This document shows, piece after piece, positions 35,581 through 38,922 of a stretch of DNA of 38,922 nucleotides. Source of the DNA: Candidatus Poribacteria bacterium (GTDB taxonomy: Bacteria > Poribacteria > WGA-4E > WGA-3G); contig JAJECK010000142.1 in assembly GCA_022822085.1 (NCBI GenBank), positions 1 through 38,922 on the forward strand, written 5' to 3'. Each line of letters begins with the position of its first letter. Position 1 is the first letter of the stretch. The notes under the pieces were generated by a model that was not told the origin of the DNA, did not search any database, and saw nothing but the letters and a program-made list of their open reading frames with translations. The translations under genes were made by a program, and so were the position numbers.

Positions 35581-36690
35581 TTATTGTAGCCACGTATAAA
35601 TTCTCCGTAACGTTCCTTCACTATGTGTCCATATCGATTTTTTGAATGGTGAGATGGTTTTGGTATAACTATAGAAATCAGTACGTTTGGCACGATACTG
35701 CTCTTTGTGTGCAATCAATCCCGGACTTTCTGGCGGTGATGCCCCAAAGTCTACGCATTCATATCCATGTTCACATGCCCAAGTGATGATGTGATGAAAA
35801 ATGGCATTATTTGGACGGTATTGTAAATAATCAGGTAGTGAAGCCTCACACCATAGAGTGACAGTCTGGTTGTAATATAGATAAAGTAATCCAGCAATGA
35901 TTGATTCTTGATATTTAGCGATTGCAAGTTTAGCAATACCATTCTGTAGAAGCATCTTCATGAGTGTCTGTGGCTTCGGAGTGCCCCCTAAACGTTTCAG
36001 CGTCATAAGATACATGTCATAGAATGTAGATAGGTCTTCGTCTGAATCTGTATTGGTCACTTCCACACCCGATTTTTGTGCTTTACGGATTGCACCTCGG
36101 ACCCTTTTATTATAGGCGTTCCAAAGTGTGTCAATATCCGTATTGGTCTTTAATAGATGTGTGAACCTTTCCGTTCTTTCATATCCATATTCTGTTAGAC
36201 TATCACCGGACTTTGTGCTATCTGTCGGTGAAAGTGTCCAGTTAAGTTCACACCAACCTTTTTCTACTGAAAGCGTTTCAAGGTAGGTCTCAATCGTTGA
36301 GATTACATCTTTTGGATTGACTTGTGCTGAATCTATGATTTTTGGTCCTCCAAACAGATTCCACGGCATTGAATTCCACATGCGAATTCCCGGTATCGGG
36401 TGAAAGACAAACGCGGGTAATCCACCAAGGACCTTCTCATCTTGTTTGATCAACAGATAGACAGGATCCAACTGCTTGAAGGAGGCTGCAAGTGCATCAC
36501 GCCATGCCCCGCTCTGGAAAACGGTAGCATTTGAACATTGCTTGATAACGGAATCCCAATCGTCGCGATTTTGAGGTGTAAGGGGTGCTAAAGTGTACAC
36601 GAATATATTGTAGTTGAAATAGGACTTTTTGGCAAGTATGGGTTTTGGTTGGATACGTAAAGGTATAGTATAAAAATTAACACACCACAT
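35581..36690 (-). CDS. FemAB-like / GNAT-fold acyltransferase
   Basis: About 369 residues with a double GNAT-like fold of the FemAB/Acetyltransf_6 (BioF2-like) group. Features are TVFQSGAWRDALAASF near the start, a RGAIRKAQKSGVEV segment in the middle, and the C-terminal YYNQTVTLWCEA..YLQYRPNNAIFHHIITWACEHGYECVDFG typical of the family. Such enzymes transfer amino acids or acyl groups to peptidoglycan or sugar substrates. The start is uncertain: ATG 36690 has no Shine-Dalgarno sequence, and TTG 36717 and an internal GTG near 36603 are alternatives. Residues before about 40 look non-conserved. It begins the operon with the sulfatase, 22 bases away. Confidence 0.8.
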   Translation of the reverse strand: MWCVNFYTIPLRIQPKPILAKKSYFNYNIFVYTLAPLTPQNRDDWDSVIKQCSNATVFQSGAWRDALAASFKQLDPVYLLIKQDEKVLGGLPAFVFHPIPGIRMWNSMPWNLFGGPKIIDSAQVNPKDVISTIETYLETLSVEKGWCELNWTLSPTDSTKSGDSLTEYGYERTERFTHLLKTNTDIDTLWNAYNKRVRGAIRKAQKSGVEVTNTDSDEDLSTFYDMYLMTLKRLGGTPKPQTLMKMLLQNGIAKLAIAKYQESIIAGLLYLYYNQTVTLWCEASLPDYLQYRPNNAIFHHIITWACEHGYECVDFGASPPESPGLIAHKEQYRAKRTDFYSYTKTISPFKKSIWTHSEGTLRRIYTWLQ

Positions 36691-36702
36691 ATTGATTTTA
36701 AT

Positions 36703-36731
36703 TTGAAATATATTCAAAAAGATGGTATAAT
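36703..36731 (+). promoter_or_regulatory. Near-consensus promoter for the Y RNA / rsr unit
   Basis: TTGAAA (36703-36708), a 17-base spacer and TATAAT (36726-36731) on the plus strand, the best sigma-70-like site seen in the window. Transcription should start near 36738. The site lies inside or at the start of the diverging FemAB-like gene. Confidence 0.7.
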
Positions 36732-36782
36732 ATATCTGCTTGAGTCGTTTTCATCAGAAATCTCCTGTTGTAAAACATCTTA

Positions 36783-36904
36783 CTCTGGGTCGATCGAATG
36801 CGTTATCTCAGGTCGCAGGTTCGACTCCTGCCGGTAGGTAGAATGTAATGTGAAACCTACTGTAGCTCAGCGGTAGAGCGATGTATTCCGCTTCTTATCC
36901 AGAG
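36783..36904 (+). ncRNA. Bacterial Y RNA with tRNA-like module (YrlA type)
   Basis: The ends pair (36783-36790 with 36897-36904, eight pairs). An internal loop follows, then a six-pair helix (36796-36801 with 36883-36888) and three pairs (36805-36807 with 36880-36882) next to a bulge GTT. The head mimics a tRNA in permuted order: a T arm with GCAGG-TTCGACT-CCTGC (36815-36831); a seven-pair acceptor stem (36832-36838 with 36856-36862) closed by 17 bases instead of having free ends; then TA and a D arm GCTC-AGCGGTA-GAGC (36865-36879). Bacterial Y RNAs bound by Rsr/Ro60 are known to have an end-paired stem plus a tRNA-like module, and rsr begins 92 bases downstream on the same strand. No anticodon arm of normal form exists, so this is not a tRNA gene. 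The mature ends are not known. Confidence 0.82.
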
Positions 36905-36912
36905 ATTCTTTG

Positions 36913-36975
36913 TGCGGGCCGAAGTATTGCGTTAACACTTGAACTGTCCCGCAATACACTCCTTGCCCGCATTTT
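36913..36975 (+). terminator. Hairpin with T run between the Y RNA and rsr
   Basis: Outer stem TGCGGGC/GCCCGCA (36913-36919 with 36965-36971) and inner stem GTATTGCG/CGCAATAC (36924-36931 with 36950-36957), followed by TTTT (36972-36975). It could end the Y RNA transcript, with partial read-through into rsr whose ATG is 20 bases later. It could also be a second structured part of the RNA or a control element of rsr translation. Confidence 0.55.
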
Positions 36976-36995
36976 CATCAACGTCGGTGATTACC

Positions 36996-38639
36996 ATGAG
37001 TTATTTACGTAAATATGCCCCACTGCATCCACACCAACGTCAACCTTTAGACGAAAAGCAGATTGAGAATTCTGCTGGTGGATACGTTTATCCTGTTTCT
37101 ATTTGGACAAACCTTGATAGGTTCCTAATCTTGGGAACTGAAGGTGGTTCTCATTACGCTCAGGAACAGGATTTGACTAAGGAGAATGTAGACTCTGTTC
37201 TGAAGTGTATTGCAGAGGATGGTGTTCAGGTAGTTGAACGAATTCGTGAGATTTCTGTTTCTGGTCGTGCACCGAAGAATGATCCCGCATTATATGCGAT
37301 GGCACTTGCTTTCACTCACGGGAACGCTGACACGAAGCGGAAGGTGCAAGAGGTGTTCTGTGATGTTGCACGTATCGGAACGCATCTCTTCAGTTTCGTT
37401 GCGTTTGTTGATGGTATGCGTGGGTGGGGTAGGTCACTACGACGGTTAGTTGGCGATTGGTATCGGACGAAAGATGATGAGGCATTGGCATATCAAGTGT
37501 TGAAGTATCAGTCCCGTAGCAAATGGCGACATGCTGATGTTCTTGCGAAATGCCATTATGGTGAGAACCGGGGTATCTATCGTTGGATGAAAGGACTTGG
37601 TCCTGAAGAACGGACTGTTCAACGGACAAGAGATGATGGAACACAGTTATCTACTACTTACGATGCAACAGATGCTTTGCCTAAATTGCTTGCCGGTTAT
37701 GAAGAGCTGAAACAAACAAAGAAACTCGCGGATGTTATCAGATTGATTGTAACACATGAATTTACACACGAAATGGTGCCGAATGAATGGAAGGATGATG
37801 TAGAAGTTTGGGCAGCATTATTAGAAAATATGCCAGTGATGGCAACAGTGCGAAATTTGGGTAAGATGACTCAGGTTGGGTTAATTAAACCTTTTGCATC
37901 AGCGGTGCAGACTGTGTTGGAAAGACTTTCATCGGATGCTATCAAACGTTCGCTTATACATCCTATTCAGATTCTGATGGCATTGATTACATATAGGTCT
38001 GGCAAGGGTGTTAGAGGTAGTTTGACGTGGGAACCTGTTCCACAGATTGTTGATGCGTTGGATGCTGCATTCTACATGGCATTTGACAACGTTGAACCGA
38101 GTGGAAAGAACACACTTTTGGCACTTGATGTTTCCGGTTCAATGGGGTCTGGCACTGTTGCTGGGTGTCAGGGACTTACTCCGCGGAATGCTTCTGCTGC
38201 AATGGCACTGGTAACTGCCCGAACAGAACCGAATTACCATATTTTTGGATTTTCAGAGAATTTTGTACGGCTGCCAATTACTGCAACAGATAGGTTAGCG
38301 AGTGCTGTTGATGCAGTTTCTAATATACCGATGGGAAAGACCGATTGCTCACTTCCTATGTTATATGCCCTGAAAAATAGACTTGAGGTGGACGTGTTCA
38401 TTATCTATACGGATAATGAAACGTGGTTTGGCGACATTCATCCGAAAACTGCATTGGATATGTATCGGGAAGAGATGAAGAGACCCTCCAAATGTGCCGT
38501 TGTTGCGATGGTAGCAAACAAGTTTTCTATTGCTGATCCGACTGATGCGGGTATGTTGGATTTTATCGGTTTTGATACCGCGACACCTGCTGTGTTGAGC
38601 GATTTCGTCAGAGATGCTGATATTTCTGATACTGTCTGA
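36996..38639 (+). CDS. rsr: Ro60-family RNA-binding protein (TROVE domain)
   Basis: 547 residues. The TROVE domain (about 1-350, starting MSYLRKYAPLHPHQRQPLDE) is a HEAT-like ring that binds Y RNAs and misfolded RNAs through its central hole. The C-terminal vWA domain has an intact MIDAS: Asp378-Val-Ser380-Gly-Ser382 in LLALDVSGSM, and later FIIYTDNETWFG. Bacterial Rsr works with exonucleases such as PNPase in RNA quality control and stress recovery. I chose ATG 36996, with GGTGA five bases upstream and the usual N-terminus; an upstream TTG frame runs through the hairpin. The adjacent Y RNA supports the assignment. Confidence 0.95.
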   Translation: MSYLRKYAPLHPHQRQPLDEKQIENSAGGYVYPVSIWTNLDRFLILGTEGGSHYAQEQDLTKENVDSVLKCIAEDGVQVVERIREISVSGRAPKNDPALYAMALAFTHGNADTKRKVQEVFCDVARIGTHLFSFVAFVDGMRGWGRSLRRLVGDWYRTKDDEALAYQVLKYQSRSKWRHADVLAKCHYGENRGIYRWMKGLGPEERTVQRTRDDGTQLSTTYDATDALPKLLAGYEELKQTKKLADVIRLIVTHEFTHEMVPNEWKDDVEVWAALLENMPVMATVRNLGKMTQVGLIKPFASAVQTVLERLSSDAIKRSLIHPIQILMALITYRSGKGVRGSLTWEPVPQIVDALDAAFYMAFDNVEPSGKNTLLALDVSGSMGSGTVAGCQGLTPRNASAAMALVTARTEPNYHIFGFSENFVRLPITATDRLASAVDAVSNIPMGKTDCSLPMLYALKNRLEVDVFIIYTDNETWFGDIHPKTALDMYREEMKRPSKCAVVAMVANKFSIADPTDAGMLDFIGFDTATPAVLSDFVRDADISDTV

Positions 38640-38727
38640 ACAGGTGAGGGGCGGAGATCCCGCGCTACAATATAGATGACGGTTTTGGGTTATCTCAAAT
38701 ACATCTAAAAAGAAAAAACTATTAAAT

Positions 38728-38769
38728 AAACGCCTATGGTGCGGTTAGCAAACCGCACCATAGGCGTTT
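38728..38769. terminator. Perfect 19-bp hairpin between convergent genes
   Basis: The arms 38728-38746 and 38751-38769 (AAACGCCTATGGTGCGGTT and its complement) flank a 4-base loop AGCA. A-rich sequence comes before and TTTT at the end, so it can work on both strands between rsr and the minus-strand gene that follows. The GGTTAGCAAACC core resembles the GGTTAGGAAACC hairpin repeats, so it may be a domesticated repeat. Confidence 0.65.
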
Positions 38770-38818
38770 TCGGTAATTATACTGATATTTCTCAAAAGTT
38801 GTTGAATATCAGTATTTA

Positions 38819-38922
38819 TCAAGGTTCTTTTGGGTTTAGTTCATGAAAATGCGTTATGATCTCAAGTAACATGTGTCTTCGTCCAGTGAGTTCAAGTTGT
38901 ATTTGATGGAACGTGCGACGCT
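38819..38922 (-). CDS. 3' end of a protein gene cut by the window edge
   Basis: The minus-strand frame gives RRTFHQIQLELTGRRHMLL then EIITHFHELNPKEP and a stop at 38819-38821. The composition is protein-like and helical, and the frame stays open to the edge. It is too short to identify. The other minus-strand frames stop early. Confidence 0.4.
   Translation of the reverse strand, partial: RRTFHQIQLELTGRRHMLLEIITHFHELNPKEP

Noticed and set aside
34206-35714. Sulfatase starting at 35714
   Set aside because: The first 52 residues look like translated intergenic and upstream-gene sequence; ATG 35558 has GGAGGA and the standard family N-terminus.
36800-36890. An ordinary tRNA gene, or two half tRNA genes
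   Set aside because: The T arm precedes the D arm, the acceptor stem is closed by a loop, no consistent anticodon stem and loop can be formed, and outer ends pair. With rsr downstream the Y RNA reading explains all parts.
36939-36995. Upstream TTG start for rsr
   Set aside because: It runs through the T-tailed hairpin and adds residues not expected in Ro60 proteins; ATG 36996 fits the family.

Overview
The window looks like a chromosome segment of an uncultivated, sponge-associated bacterium of the Candidatus Poribacteria type, or of a related lineage. This is an inference from gene style, not from a marker gene. The clues are long secreted WD40 propellers, a formylglycine sulfatase beside a phosphodiesterase, a ThuA/LamG/propeller fusion, AAA ATPase-nuclease fusions, and non-coding DNA crowded with small palindromes and MITE-like elements. 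Housekeeping genes (ilvD, hppA, folC, glyA, an rluD-like gene) are full length and intact.

Layout. 1-4854: two tandem, duplicated 14-blade secreted WD40 genes with a copied leader; between them lies an inverted-repeat element. 5053-5654: a DUF433/DUF5615 toxin-antitoxin-like pair. 5722-8570 (minus): aldo/keto reductase, pseudouridine synthase and a YafK-like L,D-transpeptidase lipoprotein. 8817-9321: an IS1-like transposase remnant and a small unknown gene. 9483-15070 (minus): ilvD, two duplicated small lipoproteins and the proton/sodium pyrophosphatase hppA. 15144-17022 (minus): an AT-rich restriction-modification pair, with an EcoRI-fold endonuclease and an alpha-class adenine methyltransferase. 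17261-20207 (minus): folC, a small membrane protein and glyA. 20818-23635 (minus): a compact three-gene operon of a T5orf172/GIY-YIG-like protein, a four-TM coiled-coil protein and an exported vWA-like protein. 23636-25664: about 2 kb without intact genes, filled with repeats and a transposase remnant. 25665-29759 (minus): a giant secreted ThuA-LamG-propeller protein. 30125-31054 (plus): an S58 peptidase, apparently made from a leaderless message. 31068-32663 (minus): an AAA ATPase fused to a PD-(D/E)XK nuclease. 32799-36690 (minus): a FemAB-like transferase, sulfatase and phosphodiesterase operon. 36703-38639 (plus): a promoter, a tRNA-mimicking Y RNA, a hairpin and rsr (Ro60/TROVE). The window ends inside a minus-strand gene.

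The most notable locus is at the right end. Upstream of an Rsr/Ro60 gene there is an unannotated RNA whose T arm precedes its D arm, whose acceptor stem is closed by a loop, and whose two ends pair. This is the architecture of bacterial Y RNAs (YrlA type), here with a near-consensus promoter and a terminator-like hairpin. The second is the three-gene T5orf172/coiled-coil/vWA operon. It lies between two related 74-base direct repeats in a region that also holds a restriction-modification system, so it is a candidate undescribed defence or stress system. The third is the dense set of nested MITE-like elements, at least four terminal-inverted-repeat types, which accounts for most of the non-coding DNA.
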